Of a stretch of 64,000 bases of DNA, positions 1-11,023 are shown one piece after another. The DNA is from Synechococcus sp. Cruz-7E5. Its GTDB lineage: Bacteria > Cyanobacteriota > Cyanobacteriia > PCC-6307 > Cyanobiaceae. The stretch is taken from assembly GCF_024345995.1 (NCBI RefSeq), contig NZ_JAGQCE010000007.1, positions 1 through 64,000 on the forward strand, in the 5' to 3' direction. A program made the translations under genes and the position numbers. Each line of letters opens with the position of its first letter. The first letter of the stretch is position 1. The notes beneath the pieces were generated by a model that did not search any database, was not told the DNA's origin, and saw only the letters and a list, made by a program, of their open reading frames with translations.

Positions 1-260
1 AGAACGACAAAACGGATCAGGAATTCCTGTCCGGTGGGCCCGAAAGCCTGTCGCCTGCTGCAATGTAACAGACCATTGCGGGATGTGTGAAGCGCTTAAG
101 GTTTGCTTCCGGCTTCGGTGGGCTGGCGGCTCGCGGTTTTGAGTGGCACCCGGACTGACCAGGCAATGTGTCGCCCTCACGACATTCCTCGAGAAATCCG
201 TACCGACGCACACCAAACAGGCTTAAGGTTTTCTTCAGCACTTTTCATCGAGGTGATCCC
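1..260. other. Leading stretch without a recognisable gene
   Basis: No open frame here has the codon pattern or a motif I recognise. Reading frames on both strands are short and rich in Cys, Arg and Ser, as expected of chance ORFs. The last bases before 261 carry a GAGGTG-like ribosome binding site for the next small ORF. Confidence 0.4.
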
Positions 261-398
261 ATGGTCCTGATCTGCTGGGATCTGGGCGGTAACCGCTCCA
301 CCGAAACCCTGCCCGTGAACCAGGTGCGCCGGCGCCGCCTTCATCTGGAAAGCCTCGGAGCCGTCATCTACTGGAGCGAGCGTCTGGTCAACGCCTGA
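261..398 (+). CDS. Small hypothetical protein (45 aa)
   Basis: Begins with ATG preceded by GAGGTG about six bases upstream, which is why I chose this start over longer frames. The product is soluble, starts MVLICWDLGGNRS, is basic in the middle (RRRR) and has no signal peptide or membrane segment. I do not recognise a family. It is followed after 47 bases by a lipoprotein gene in the same direction. It could be a genuine small cyanobacterial protein or a chance ORF. Confidence 0.45.
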   Translation: MVLICWDLGGNRSTETLPVNQVRRRRLHLESLGAVIYWSERLVNA

Positions 399-445
399 CG
401 GTCTTGCTAGGAGGTTCAGAAACCTCCTCTTGAACCCCTGCGGAG

Positions 446-775
446 ATGCCCTTGCGTTCACGTGCCTCGAGGCCCCTCTTCGCCGCAGGCCTGGCTCTGC
501 TGGCTCTGGGCCTGGCCGGCTGTCCCGGGACTCCCTCCAAGGAGAGTCAACGCCTGGAGCAACTGGAGCAACGGCTCCAGCAGATCGAACAGCGACTGGC
601 GAGTCCGGCGCGCCCCGATCCCGCTGACCCCTCCGGCAAGCCCCCTGCAGGTGTGGTCAAGTCGCTGACCTTCCGGATGGACAGCCAGGACGACCGCCTG
701 CGGATCTACTGGGCCGATGGCAGCTCGACCGATCTTCCCTGCACCAAGGAGCAGGGGACCTGGGCCTGTGGCTGA
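446..775 (+). CDS. Putative lipoprotein with short coiled coil (109 aa)
   Basis: The N-terminus is basic, followed by a hydrophobic stretch ending in the lipobox LAGC, so the mature protein should be lipidated at about Cys26. Residues about 34-52 (SQRLEQLEQRLQQIEQRL) form a heptad-like coiled coil, suggesting trimerisation or association with a partner. A Pro/Asp-rich linker follows, then a small C-terminal domain with two cysteines (LPCTKEQGTWACG) that may form a disulfide. No catalytic motif is visible. It shares direction with the secreted protein that follows. Function unknown. Confidence 0.7.
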   Translation: MPLRSRASRPLFAAGLALLALGLAGCPGTPSKESQRLEQLEQRLQQIEQRLASPARPDPADPSGKPPAGVVKSLTFRMDSQDDRLRIYWADGSSTDLPCTKEQGTWACG

Positions 776-818
776 TCTGAACACGGCCCGCCCCTGAGCC
801 GAGCACACCTGATCCATC

Positions 819-1250
819 GTGGATGGCATGCGCCCATTTCTTGCTCTTACGGCCTGCCTCGCACTCCTGGCGGCCAGACCATCCGTGGCCCAGGACAGCT
901 ACGAGCTCTTCCCCTTCACCCGCCAGCGGGCCACCAATGTGGCCCGCATGTACGCCGAGCGACTCAATGGTGGCCTTACCGTCTACAGGCCGGACGCCTG
1001 CATGTACAACCGTGGTGGTGGCGCCTGCCTGGTCAGGGGCGACACCAATGGCTACATCTTCCGCTTCCTGGGGGGGCCTCCGGGCTGGCAGATTCTCGGG
1101 CTGGCTCCAACGGCCGAAAGCGAAATCGAAGTCTCAGCCGATGGACGCTCCGTTGTGAAGCTGATCTACAACGGTGCCCCCCGGCCTGGGGGGCAGAGCC
1201 CCCAGCAGACACCAACGGCTGAGCCTGACCCAGGCAGGCCTCCCATCTGA
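819..1250 (+). CDS. Secreted hypothetical protein (143 aa)
   Basis: A GTG start at 819 or an ATG at 828 are both possible; the ATG gives a standard signal peptide (MRPFLALTACLALLAA) with likely cleavage after SVA. The mature part has two Cys (DACMYN and GACLV) that could pair, and a Pro/Gln-rich tail. The phrase RATNVARMYAERLNGGL resembles short secreted proteins of picocyanobacteria, but I cannot name a domain. It probably acts in the periplasm or is exported. It lies tail to tail with the aspartoacylase-like gene, only 11 bases apart. Confidence 0.65.
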   Translation: MDGMRPFLALTACLALLAARPSVAQDSYELFPFTRQRATNVARMYAERLNGGLTVYRPDACMYNRGGGACLVRGDTNGYIFRFLGGPPGWQILGLAPTAESEIEVSADGRSVVKLIYNGAPRPGGQSPQQTPTAEPDPGRPPI

Positions 1251-1261
1251 GCGCTGGCCGC

Positions 1262-2200
1262 TCAACCAGGTGCTGCGATCAGCTGTTTAGCTAGCTGCTG
1301 CAGCCCATCTGCCCAGGCTGACTCGCATGGCCAGCGTTCTCGTCTGGTGAGGCTGAGGGCAATACCCTTTTCGCCGTAGGCCGCTTCGTTGATGAATACC
1401 GGCCAGAGCGGGCCGGGATCGGTGGACTCATAACCAATGGTTTCACCGCCTGCTGTGACGAAGAGGGGATCGCCGGGGCGGATCGCTTGCCAGTCGCGGT
1501 GCTGTCGCAGCGGATGCAGGCAAGCGGCCGGGCGGCCATCGGGGTGTCGCGGCAGATCAAGGCTGCCCAGGTGGAGGTGCACCGTGAGGCCCCGGGGCAG
1601 GACCAGATCACCCCGCCTGGCTGAGGCCAGGACCATCAGGGCCGCCTCCAGGGCCAGCTGGGTCTGGTGGCAGATAGCGGAGTTGACAACCCCCTGCGGT
1701 ACCGGACCCACCTCGATCACCAGGCCACAGGGCCAGCGTTCCAGCAGAAACCCCTGCTGGTTGGCATCGTCCTCATGCAGATAGATCGGCAGGCCAAGCA
1801 GCGCCTGGATGCCCGCCGCCAGAGCCAGATCCGCTGGTCGCCGCCCATACAAGACAAGGGAATTGCCCATGGCGGCTGTGGTGCTGTGCAGATCAAGCAC
1901 AAGGGCACAGGGCTGGGTTCCGGCCGGCCCGTGCAGGGCCAGCAGCTCACGGGCCCGCCGCACTTCCCGGTCAGCTGGGCCAGGGGCCTCGAGCAGGGCG
2001 CTGGTGAATGAGCGGTTCAGGTCGCGATCGAGGTAGCGACGTCCTGCCGCGAAAGCTGCTGGATTGCCGATCACCAGCTGCAGCCCTAGGCCAGAGCTAT
2101 CGAGAGCGCCGGGGTGAGCCAGCCAGTGCTCCAGCAGCCAGGGGGCGTTGCGCTCATTGCCATGGGTGCCGGCCACCACCAGAACCTGTGCCGCGCCCAT
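1262..2200 (-). CDS. Aspartoacylase-like zinc hydrolase (M14 AspA/AstE family)
   Basis: At 312 aa this matches the aspartoacylase/succinylglutamate desuccinylase family, zinc enzymes that cleave N-acyl amino acids. The zinc site is visible at the N-terminus (AGTHGNERN, with His and Glu), followed by [20 protein letters not shown], the substrate-binding RxxxxDLNR segment. DLHSTT supplies the third metal ligand and [11 protein letters not shown] the catalytic Glu. All key residues appear intact. Cyanobacterial members are annotated as probable aspartoacylases; true substrate unknown. The gene diverges from the GST gene across about 90 bases that must hold both promoters. Confidence 0.85.
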   Translation of the reverse strand: MGAAQVLVVAGTHGNERNAPWLLEHWLAHPGALDSSGLGLQLVIGNPAAFAAGRRYLDRDLNRSFTSALLEAPGPADREVRRARELLALHGPAGTQPCALVLDLHSTTAAMGNSLVLYGRRPADLALAAGIQALLGLPIYLHEDDANQQGFLLERWPCGLVIEVGPVPQGVVNSAICHQTQLALEAALMVLASARRGDLVLPRGLTVHLHLGSLDLPRHPDGRPAACLHPLRQHRDWQAIRPGDPLFVTAGGETIGYESTDPGPLWPVFINEAAYGEKGIALSLTRRERWPCESAWADGLQQLAKQLIAAPG

Positions 2201-2290
2201 TGCAACGCCTCCTGCGGAACATAGTTTCCCCAGCCTGGCGCAGCTTGAGGCCGCTGCGGGTCAGAGTCGGAGGCAGCGCTGAACACTGCC

Positions 2291-3262
2291 ATGGCCGTCC
2301 CCCCCCTTCTGGTCGCCAGCGTGCGTTCAGCCTGGCGCTGCCAGTGGCGCCAGCTGATGAAGGGCCTGGGCCCAGCCGACGCCGCCGGGAACTACCGGCG
2401 CCCTGAGAGCGCCTTCGCCGCAACCCCGGAACTGCCGGCCACAGCCGCCACAGCTGGCGTCCATGGGCTGATCGTGGGGCGCAGCTGCCCCTGGGCCCAC
2501 CGGGCCTGGCTGGTGTGGAGCCTGCGCCAGCTCGCCGACAGCCTGGAGCTGGTGGTGGTGGAACCCGATCCCAAGGCAGGCCGCTGGCGCTTCGACACCC
2601 CCTACGAGGGGGCCGACGCCCTGGTGGAGCTCTACAGACGCAGTGGCGGTGACCCGAAAGCCCGTGCCACGGTGCCCGCCCTCTACGACCGCCCCGGCCG
2701 CCGGATCCTTGTGAACGAAAGCGCCCGGCTGATCGAACTGCTCAACCGCTGGCCCGCCCCAGAGGGGGCTCCGGATCTGCTGCCAGAGGAGCAGGCAGAG
2801 GCGATCAGCCACTGGCGGCAGCGGCTGCAGGGGACGGTGAACGATGGGGTCTACCGCTGCGGTTTCGCACGCACCCAGGCCGCCTACGACCGGGCCGAAG
2901 CTGAACTGTTCGCCAGCCTGGAGGCGGCGGAGACAGCCCTGGAGCATGGAGGTCCCTGGCTGTGCGGTGAGCGGCTCACCCTGGCGGATGTGGTGCTCTT
3001 TCCCACCCTGATCCGCCTGGAGCTGGTCTATGCCCCCCTGTTCGGCTGCAGCCGTCGCCCCCTCTGGAGCTTCCCTGCCCTGATGAGCTGGCGCGCCCGA
3101 CTCCACGCCCTCCCCGGGGTGGCGGCCACCTGCTTTGACAAGTCATGGCGCCGCGACTACTTCGGGGCCCTCTTTCCCCTACACCCATCAGGGATCGTTC
3201 CGGCAGGGGCGGATCTGGCCACACTGGTGGCAGGCCCAGCTCCCTCGCGACCCCAGCCATGA
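2291..3262 (+). CDS. Omega-type glutathione S-transferase / glutathionyl-hydroquinone reductase-like protein
   Basis: The 323-aa protein carries the CPWAHR active-site motif (GRSCPWAHRAWLVW, about residues 64-77), typical of omega/Xi-class enzymes that use a catalytic cysteine to remove glutathione from quinone conjugates. An all-helical C-terminal GST domain follows, with RLTLADVVLFPTLIRLE matching the conserved N-capping region. It likely acts in the cytosol in thiol or quinone detoxification. It begins an operon: its stop overlaps the next start in ATGA, and an ABC-F gene follows by another overlap. Confidence 0.85.
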   Translation: MAVPPLLVASVRSAWRCQWRQLMKGLGPADAAGNYRRPESAFAATPELPATAATAGVHGLIVGRSCPWAHRAWLVWSLRQLADSLELVVVEPDPKAGRWRFDTPYEGADALVELYRRSGGDPKARATVPALYDRPGRRILVNESARLIELLNRWPAPEGAPDLLPEEQAEAISHWRQRLQGTVNDGVYRCGFARTQAAYDRAEAELFASLEAAETALEHGGPWLCGERLTLADVVLFPTLIRLELVYAPLFGCSRRPLWSFPALMSWRARLHALPGVAATCFDKSWRRDYFGALFPLHPSGIVPAGADLATLVAGPAPSRPQP

Positions 3263-3917
3263 CCGATCAATCCCAGAACGAGGGCAGCCCAGACGATCCA
3301 GTGTTCGAGGGCGTCTATGGACCGTTCACGATCACGTCCCTCGACCGGCGCGAGGTGCTTGGCTACCGCCTGGCCCTGCTGGGGTTGGCACTGGCCCAGG
3401 CGGGGCTGCTGCTGCAGTGGGCGCTCTGGGGCAGCCAGGGGCTCTGGCCGTGGCTGGTGCTGATGGCCGTTGGGCTGGGGCTGGCCCTGCGCTGGATTCA
3501 CATCTACCTGCGGCCGCTGCACCGCGCCCTGCAGCTGTTCTGGTTGCTGGGCTGTGCCGGCGGGGTGGCCCTGGCCCTGCTCTCGGGACAGGACGCCATG
3601 CTCGAAACCCTGGCGGCAGACTCCCGCTGGATCTGGGCTGTGGGGCCGTTCTTCGCGGCCCTGGCGGGGGTGGGCTTCAAGGAATTCTTCTGCTTCCAGC
3701 GGCCCGAAGCGATCGGGGTGACCCTGTTGCTGCCGGTGGCGCTGCTGGGCCGCCTGGTGGGCCTGCTCGATGACCGCTCCACCTTCACCCTGTTGTCCAT
3801 CGAAGCGGCGCTGCTGCTGATCCTGACCCTGCGCAAATTCCCGATGCAGGCCGCCGCGGATGTGGGTGATAAGAGCGTCTTTGCTTATCTGGAGAGCCAG
3901 AGGCCTCCCTCGCGAGC

Positions 3918-3921
<4 letters not shown>
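3259..3921 (+). CDS. DUF2301-like integral membrane protein
   Basis: I place the start at the ATG overlapping the GST stop (ATGA), giving about 220 aa beginning MTDQSQNEGSPDD. After a soluble N-terminus (PVFEGVYGPFTITSLDRREVLGYR) there are six or seven hydrophobic helices. The segment FFAALAGVGFKEFFCFQRPEA is the conserved core of cyanobacterial DUF2301 membrane proteins. Function is unknown. Translational coupling to the GST upstream and the ABC-F ATPase downstream suggests co-expression rather than a shared pathway. Confidence 0.75.
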
Positions 3922-5858
<1,937 letters not shown>

Positions 5859-5947
5859 TCAGCTCTGGATCACATTGCCCCCAGAGCCCGGGAGGCGCCC
5901 CGTATGGTGGACTCGATAAGCCCCGGTAGCCGAAGGCCGGCCTTCCT

Positions 5948-6166
5948 ATGACTTCCATCGACGAGCACATCCGCAAGGATCAGATCGAAATCGAAACGGC
6001 GAAGGCCGTCGGCAACGTGGCGAAAGTTCGCCACCTTGAAGACGAGCTCAAGTCGCTCGAGGAATACAAATCGCATCACCCCGAAGACGATCACGATCCC
6101 AATTCCCTTGAGGTCTATTGCGACCTCAACCCCGAAGCTCCCGAATGCCGGGTCTACGACGACTGA
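5948..6166 (+). CDS. cp12: CP12 family Calvin-cycle regulator
   Basis: This 72-aa acidic, probably disordered protein ends in CDLNPEAPECRVYDD, the CP12 C-terminal signature whose two cysteines form the redox disulfide that inserts the tail into GAPDH. CP12 bridges GAPDH and phosphoribulokinase in the dark and switches off the Calvin cycle. The N-terminal cysteine pair that binds PRK in plant CP12 is absent; the N-terminus MTSIDEHIRKDQIE matches the form I recall from picocyanobacteria. A strong terminator follows and obgE converges from the other side. Confidence 0.9.
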   Translation: MTSIDEHIRKDQIEIETAKAVGNVAKVRHLEDELKSLEEYKSHHPEDDHDPNSLEVYCDLNPEAPECRVYDD

Positions 6167-6215
6167 TCAGACTTCTTTTCCACCAGGTCGCCAGACCTGT
6201 CGCCATGCGGCCATC

Positions 6216-6238
6216 AACCCCCTGAACGGGGGTTTTTT
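6216..6238 (+). terminator. Rho-independent terminator of cp12
   Basis: The arms AACCCCC (6216-6222) and GGGGGTT (6228-6234) surround a five-base loop and run into a six-T tract. The hairpin lies 50 bases after the cp12 stop and faces the end of obgE. On the minus strand it has no U-run, so it serves mainly cp12. Confidence 0.85.
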
Positions 6239-6264
6239 GATGGAACCCCGTGCTCTTCTGGCGT

Positions 6265-7257
6265 TCACTGGATACCCAGCTCTTTCCAGACCTCAGCAAG
6301 CAGTCCATCAAGGCCCCAGTTGGTGGCTGCCGAGATCAGCAGCACCTCGCCTCCCCAGAGAGCAGCCAGGGCGGCGCGGGCTGCCTCAAGCTGATCGGGC
6401 AGCAGCAGCTCACATTTGTTGAGGGCCAGGATCCTGGGGCGCTGATCGAGGCCATGGCCGTAAGCCACCAGTTCCTGCTCCACCACCGCCAGGTCGCTGG
6501 TGACATCGGTGCTGGAGGCATCCACCAGATGCACCAGCAGGCGGGTGCGCTCGATGTGGCGCAGGAAGTCGTGGCCCAGACCGGCTCCCTGGGCAGCGCC
6601 GGCGATCAGGCCGGGGATGTCGGCGAAGACGGTGCCATCGCCACTCGGGCGGCGCACAACCCCCAGGTTGGGCACCAGGGTGGTGAAGGGGTAGTCAGCG
6701 ATCTTGGGCTTGGCGGCTGAGAGCACACTGATCAAGGTGCTCTTACCGGCATTGGGCAGGCCGATGATGCCCACTTCCGCCAGCAGCTTGAGCTCCAGTT
6801 GGAGCTGGCGCTCCTCTCCGTCCTTGCCTTCGGTGCATTTCTCCGGCGCCCGGTTGCGGTTGCTGAGGTAGTGGGCATTGCCCAGGCCGCCGCGGCCCCC
6901 GGCCGCCACCCGCAGCCGGTCGCCGGGTTCGGTGAGGTCACCGAGCAACTGCTCGCTCTCCTGCAGACGCACCTCGGTGCCGCAGGGAACCCGGATCACC
7001 AGGTCGTCGCCGCTGGCACCACTTCGTCTGTTTGGTCCTCCGCGGCGACCTTCCGGGGCTTCGAACAACCGTTTGTATTTGAAGTCCAGCAGGGTCTGCA
7101 GGTTCGGATCGGCCTCGAGCCACACGGTGCCGCCATTGCCCCCGTCACCGCCGGATGGGCCACCGGCGGGCACATACTTTTCACGTCGGAAGGCGACGAT
7201 GCCATCTCCGCCACGGCCGCCCTGGACCGCGATGCGGGCTTGATCAATGAACTGCAA
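6265..7257 (-). CDS. obgE: GTPase Obg (ribosome assembly)
   Basis: The 330-aa protein begins with the glycine-rich Obg fold ([29 protein letters not shown]), followed by the G domain: G1 GLPNAGKST, switch region [12 protein letters not shown]3 [10 protein letters not shown]4 NKCE. It binds the 50S subunit during assembly and responds to guanine nucleotide levels. It lacks the long variable C-terminal extension of some homologues, as is common in cyanobacteria. It converges on cp12 and diverges from the ABC ATPase gene across about 67 bases. Confidence 0.95.
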   Translation of the reverse strand: MQFIDQARIAVQGGRGGDGIVAFRREKYVPAGGPSGGDGGNGGTVWLEADPNLQTLLDFKYKRLFEAPEGRRGGPNRRSGASGDDLVIRVPCGTEVRLQESEQLLGDLTEPGDRLRVAAGGRGGLGNAHYLSNRNRAPEKCTEGKDGEERQLQLELKLLAEVGIIGLPNAGKSTLISVLSAAKPKIADYPFTTLVPNLGVVRRPSGDGTVFADIPGLIAGAAQGAGLGHDFLRHIERTRLLVHLVDASSTDVTSDLAVVEQELVAYGHGLDQRPRILALNKCELLLPDQLEAARAALAALWGGEVLLISAATNWGLDGLLAEVWKELGIQ

Positions 7258-7324
7258 GGGAAGACCGCAGGAACTGGGCCAGATGGATCACCAACCCTAG
7301 GATCGGCCGGTCGGAGGGCTGATC

Positions 7325-8593
7325 TTGGCTGAGGTGCGCTTCCAGAAGGTCAGCAAGACCTTCCCTCCCCGCCGGGGGAGTGCGCCGGTGGAGGTGCTGC
7401 GGCAGCTGGATCTGACCGTGAACGACGGCGAATTCCTGGTGCTGGTGGGTCCCTCGGGCTGTGGCAAGAGCACCCTGCTGCGCATCCTGGCGGGCCTGGA
7501 AACTCCCAGCAGCGGTGAGATCCGGGTGGGAGAGCGCGCCGTGAGCGGCTTACGGCCGGCCCAGCGCGATGTGGCGATGGTGTTTCAGAGCTACGCCCTC
7601 TACCCCCACCTGAGCGTGGCCGACAACATCGGCTTCGGGCTGCGGCGCAGCCGACCCAGAAACACCGTCCAGCAGCTGCAGGACGGACTTCACAAGTTCA
7701 CGCGGCGCCTGCCCGCCGGGCTTCGGGTCCCTTCCGAGCGGGAGCGGCGGATTGAGGAGCGGATCAAGGCCGTGGCCGAACAACTGGAGCTCACCCCGCT
7801 GCTTGAGCGTCTGCCCAAGGAGCTCTCCGGCGGCCAGAAGCAGCGGGTGGCCCTGGGCCGGGCCATCGCCCGCCAGCCGAAGGTGTTCCTGATGGATGAA
7901 CCGCTCAGCAACCTCGACGCCAAGCTGCGCACCGGAACCAGGGCCCAGATCGTGGCGCTGCAGCGTGAACTGGGCATCACCACCCTCTACGTCACCCATG
8001 ACCAGGTGGAGGCGATGACCATGGGCCACCGCATCGCCGTACTGAACCAGGGACGGCTCCAGCAACTGGGAACGCCGATGGAGCTCTACCAGCATCCCGC
8101 CAACCTGTTCGTGGCCCAGTTCATCGGCAGCCCGCCCATGAACCTGCTGCCTGTGGAGCAGGTCGGAGCCGATCAGGTACAGCTCGCCGGTCGTCGGTTT
8201 CTGGTGGAAGGGGAGATGGCCCTGGCCCTTGAAGCCCGTGCCGCTAGCGGAGGGGGCGGCAGTCTCACGGCCGGGCTGCGGGCGGAGCACTTCAAGCTGG
8301 CGCCCGCCACCAACCGCAACCTGGCGGCGGAAGTCACCCATCTCGAGGCCCTTGGTAACGAACTGCTGATCAGCTGCCGCCTGATCGATGGCAGCCATCT
8401 GATTCAGGTGCGCACGGACCCGGACCAGCGCCTGAAGGCAGGTCAGAGGATCCACCTGGAGATCGATCCGCAGGGATGGCGCTTCTTTGAGGCCAACGGC
8501 GAGGCCCTGCCCAGGCCCGAGCCCACACTTGTAAAGGGCGGCGCTAAGGGACACCAGGACGAGATGGAGGTGGTGTTGCCGGAATTGGGTTGA
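7325..8593 (+). CDS. UgpC/MalK-type ABC transporter ATPase
   Basis: A TTG start at 7325 gives MAEVRFQKVSKTF, aligning with the normal N-terminus of the sugar-importer ATPase family. Motifs: Walker A GPSGCGKSTLLRILAG, Q-loop VFQSYALYPHLSV, signature LSGGQKQRVALGRA, Walker B VFLMDEPLSNLD, H-loop YVTHDQVEAMT. A TOBE-type regulatory domain follows (FIGSPPMNLLP). About 35 extra basic residues sit between the Q-loop and signature (RRSRPRNTVQQLQDGLHKF onward). The solute could be a sugar, glucosylglycerol or glycerol-3-phosphate; no permease or binding-protein gene is adjacent. Confidence 0.88.
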   Translation: MAEVRFQKVSKTFPPRRGSAPVEVLRQLDLTVNDGEFLVLVGPSGCGKSTLLRILAGLETPSSGEIRVGERAVSGLRPAQRDVAMVFQSYALYPHLSVADNIGFGLRRSRPRNTVQQLQDGLHKFTRRLPAGLRVPSERERRIEERIKAVAEQLELTPLLERLPKELSGGQKQRVALGRAIARQPKVFLMDEPLSNLDAKLRTGTRAQIVALQRELGITTLYVTHDQVEAMTMGHRIAVLNQGRLQQLGTPMELYQHPANLFVAQFIGSPPMNLLPVEQVGADQVQLAGRRFLVEGEMALALEARAASGGGGSLTAGLRAEHFKLAPATNRNLAAEVTHLEALGNELLISCRLIDGSHLIQVRTDPDQRLKAGQRIHLEIDPQGWRFFEANGEALPRPEPTLVKGGAKGHQDEMEVVLPELG

Positions 8594-8602
8594 GGCGACG
8601 CC

Positions 8603-11023
8603 TCATTTCGGCCAGATCACGCTGCAGCCCTGGCCGCCATCGCCACGCTCGGCATCACTGACCCGCTCCACCCAGGGCACGGTGGCCAGCCACTGGCGCA
8701 GTCCGCGTTTGAGCTTGCCTGTACCGATGCCATGGATCACCCAGAGCGGGCCATTGGCGTTGCGCAGTTGCTCCTCCACAGCGGCTTCCGCCTCATGCAC
8801 CCGCATCCCGCGCACATCGACGGTGTTGCGTTCGCCGCGCACCTGGGGGCCTGAGCCGCCCAGGTGGCGCCCGCTGGCGCGCACCTCGATCACAGGCTGA
8901 GCCGGCTCTGGCGGTGCGGGCTTCTCCCCCTGCAGGCTCTCGATGCCGGAGAGATCCACCTGCAGCCGCAGCACGCCGCAGCGCACGCTCAGTTCGCGGC
9001 CATCGGCGCTGATCGCCAGCACCTGGGCCGCCTTGCCCAGGGAAAGCAGGCGAATGCGCTCCCCCACCACCGGCCGCCAGCCGCTGGTGGCCCGGCGCTG
9101 GGGCTGGGGGGTGTGCTCCAGCTGGAGCTGCTTGAGCCGCATGCCCGCCTGGCGTGCTCGCTCGCCATCGCCACCGCCCTGGCGCAGGCGCCGGATGATC
9201 CGGCGTACCTCCTGCTGCCCGTCGCGGATCGAGTGCTCCAGTGCCTGACGCCGCTGCTCCTGCAGTTCCACAGACTGCTCCTGCTGCTGCTGCCAGCGCT
9301 GCAGCAACTCCTCATGCAGCAGTTCGGTGCGCGCCAGCAGGGCCGCAGCCTCCTCTGCCGCCTCCTGCTGGCGGCGGCGCTGATCTTCGAGGCCACGGAT
9401 CACCTGGTTCAACTCCCCCTCGCCCCTGGGTGCGAGCAGGCTGTTGGCCTCGGCGATCACCTCCGAATCCAGCCCCAGCCGCTTGGCAATCGCCAGGGCG
9501 TTGCTACGGCCGGGGATGCCCCATTGCAGGTGATACGTGGGGGAGAGGGTGTCGCTGTCAAAGGCCACTGAGGCGTTCTCGAAGCGACTGTCGGCGTACT
9601 TGAGCGCCTTGAGTTCACCGAAGTGGGTGGTGGCGATGGTGAGTCGGGCCCGCTCCGCCAGGTGGCGCAGCAGGGCGATAGCCAGGGCTGTGCCTTCGGT
9701 GGGATCGGTGCCGGCCCCCACCTCATCCAGAAGCACCAGAGTGGCTCCAGGCGACGACGGGGGGGCATCCAGAGCTTCGAGGATGCGGGCGATGCGACGG
9801 ACGTGGCCGCTGAAGGTGGAGAGGTTCTGCTGCAACGACTGCTCGTCACCGATGTCGGCCAGCACCAGGGAGCACCAGGGCAGTTGAGGAGTGCCGGAGC
9901 AGGGCAGGAACAGCCCGGCCCGCGCCATCAGGGCAGCAAGGCCCACACTCTTGAGGGTCACGGTCTTGCCGCCGGTGTTGGGGCCGGTGATCGCCACCAC
10001 CCGCAACTCCGCGCTCACGGACACCGTGACGGGCACCACCCTGGCCTCCCCGCCGCGGTGCTCCTGCCAGAGCAGCAGCGGGTGGCGCAGATCACGCAGC
10101 AGAACCGGCGCCTGAGGGTCGGCGGAGAGTTCCGGGCGCACGGCACCCAGCCATCGGCCGTAGCGGGCTCTGGCAAGGGCGACGTCGAGGGCCACCAGCA
10201 CCCGGTGCAGCTCCTCAAGGGCTGGCACCTCTTCGGCCACCAGGGCACTGAGGCTGGAGAGCACCCGCCATTCCTCCTGGCGCTCCCGTCCTTCCAGCTC
10301 CCGGATCTGGTTGCCGAGAGTGATCACAGCCTTCGGCTCGATGAACACCGTGCTGCCCGAGGCGGAACTGTCATGCACCAGCCCCGGCAACTGGGAGGCG
10401 GCTGTCACCTTCACTGCCAGTACCGGGCGGCCATTGCGCTCGGAGATAACGCTGTCCTGCAGCAGCCCCCCCTGGCGGCGCATCAACTCCTGGAGGCGAT
10501 CCCGACGCTGCTGACGCAGGCCAGCCAGCTGCTGGCGCACGCCGGCCAGCTCGGGGCTGGCGCGGTCCGCCACCCGGCCGCCCTCCTCCAGGCAGAAGCG
10601 CAGGCGCTGCTCCAACTCCGGCAGTGTGCGCAGATCGCGCATCAGCCGGCCGCAGACGGGGCGAAGCTCGGGAGCCTCGATCTGTCGGCGCAGGCGTCGG
10701 GCCACCGCTTGGGTGGAGGCCACCGCCAGCAGGTCTTCGCCTCCGGCCGTGCCTCCCTTGGCGCAGTGGCGCAGGGTGCCGCTGAGATCGGCGGCACCCT
10801 GGAAGCTGAGCCCGCCCTCGATCAGGCCATCGAGTTCCAGCAGCTCGCTGGTTTCCTTGAGCAGGCGCAGACTCTCGGCGCGATCATCAGCGAGGAGCAG
10901 AGCCCGGCAGTGGGCAGCGCCGGCGCTGGTGCTCGCGAAGCTGGCCAGGTGCTGCCCCAGACGCTCCCACTCGAGCAGCTCCAGGGTTTCGGCGGCAATC
11001 GCCGCCGTGGCGGAGGGGCTCAA
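8603..11023 (-). CDS. mutS2: MutS2 (ribosome-rescue / anti-recombination ATPase)
   Basis: The 806-aa protein has the MutS core and ATPase (Walker A TGPNTGGKTVTLKSVG, Walker B LVLLDEVGAGTDPTEGTAL), a long Gln/Glu/Arg-rich coiled coil and a C-terminal Smr nuclease domain (VDVRGMRVHEAEAAVEEQL, VIHGIGTGKLKRGLR). The mismatch-recognition domain of MutS is absent, which defines MutS2. Family members split collided ribosomes and suppress recombination. Its ATG overlaps the stop of the VOC gene by four bases, so the two are co-transcribed, and it ends nine bases from the converging ABC ATPase gene. Confidence 0.93.
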   Translation of the reverse strand: MSPSATAAIAAETLELLEWERLGQHLASFASTSAGAAHCRALLLADDRAESLRLLKETSELLELDGLIEGGLSFQGAADLSGTLRHCAKGGTAGGEDLLAVASTQAVARRLRRQIEAPELRPVCGRLMRDLRTLPELEQRLRFCLEEGGRVADRASPELAGVRQQLAGLRQQRRDRLQELMRRQGGLLQDSVISERNGRPVLAVKVTAASQLPGLVHDSSASGSTVFIEPKAVITLGNQIRELEGRERQEEWRVLSSLSALVAEEVPALEELHRVLVALDVALARARYGRWLGAVRPELSADPQAPVLLRDLRHPLLLWQEHRGGEARVVPVTVSVSAELRVVAITGPNTGGKTVTLKSVGLAALMARAGLFLPCSGTPQLPWCSLVLADIGDEQSLQQNLSTFSGHVRRIARILEALDAPPSSPGATLVLLDEVGAGTDPTEGTALAIALLRHLAERARLTIATTHFGELKALKYADSRFENASVAFDSDTLSPTYHLQWGIPGRSNALAIAKRLGLDSEVIAEANSLLAPRGEGELNQVIRGLEDQRRRQQEAAEEAAALLARTELLHEELLQRWQQQQEQSVELQEQRRQALEHSIRDGQQEVRRIIRRLRQGGGDGERARQAGMRLKQLQLEHTPQPQRRATSGWRPVVGERIRLLSLGKAAQVLAISADGRELSVRCGVLRLQVDLSGIESLQGEKPAPPEPAQPVIEVRASGRHLGGSGPQVRGERNTVDVRGMRVHEAEAAVEEQLRNANGPLWVIHGIGTGKLKRGLRQWLATVPWVERVSDAERGDGGQGCSVIWPK

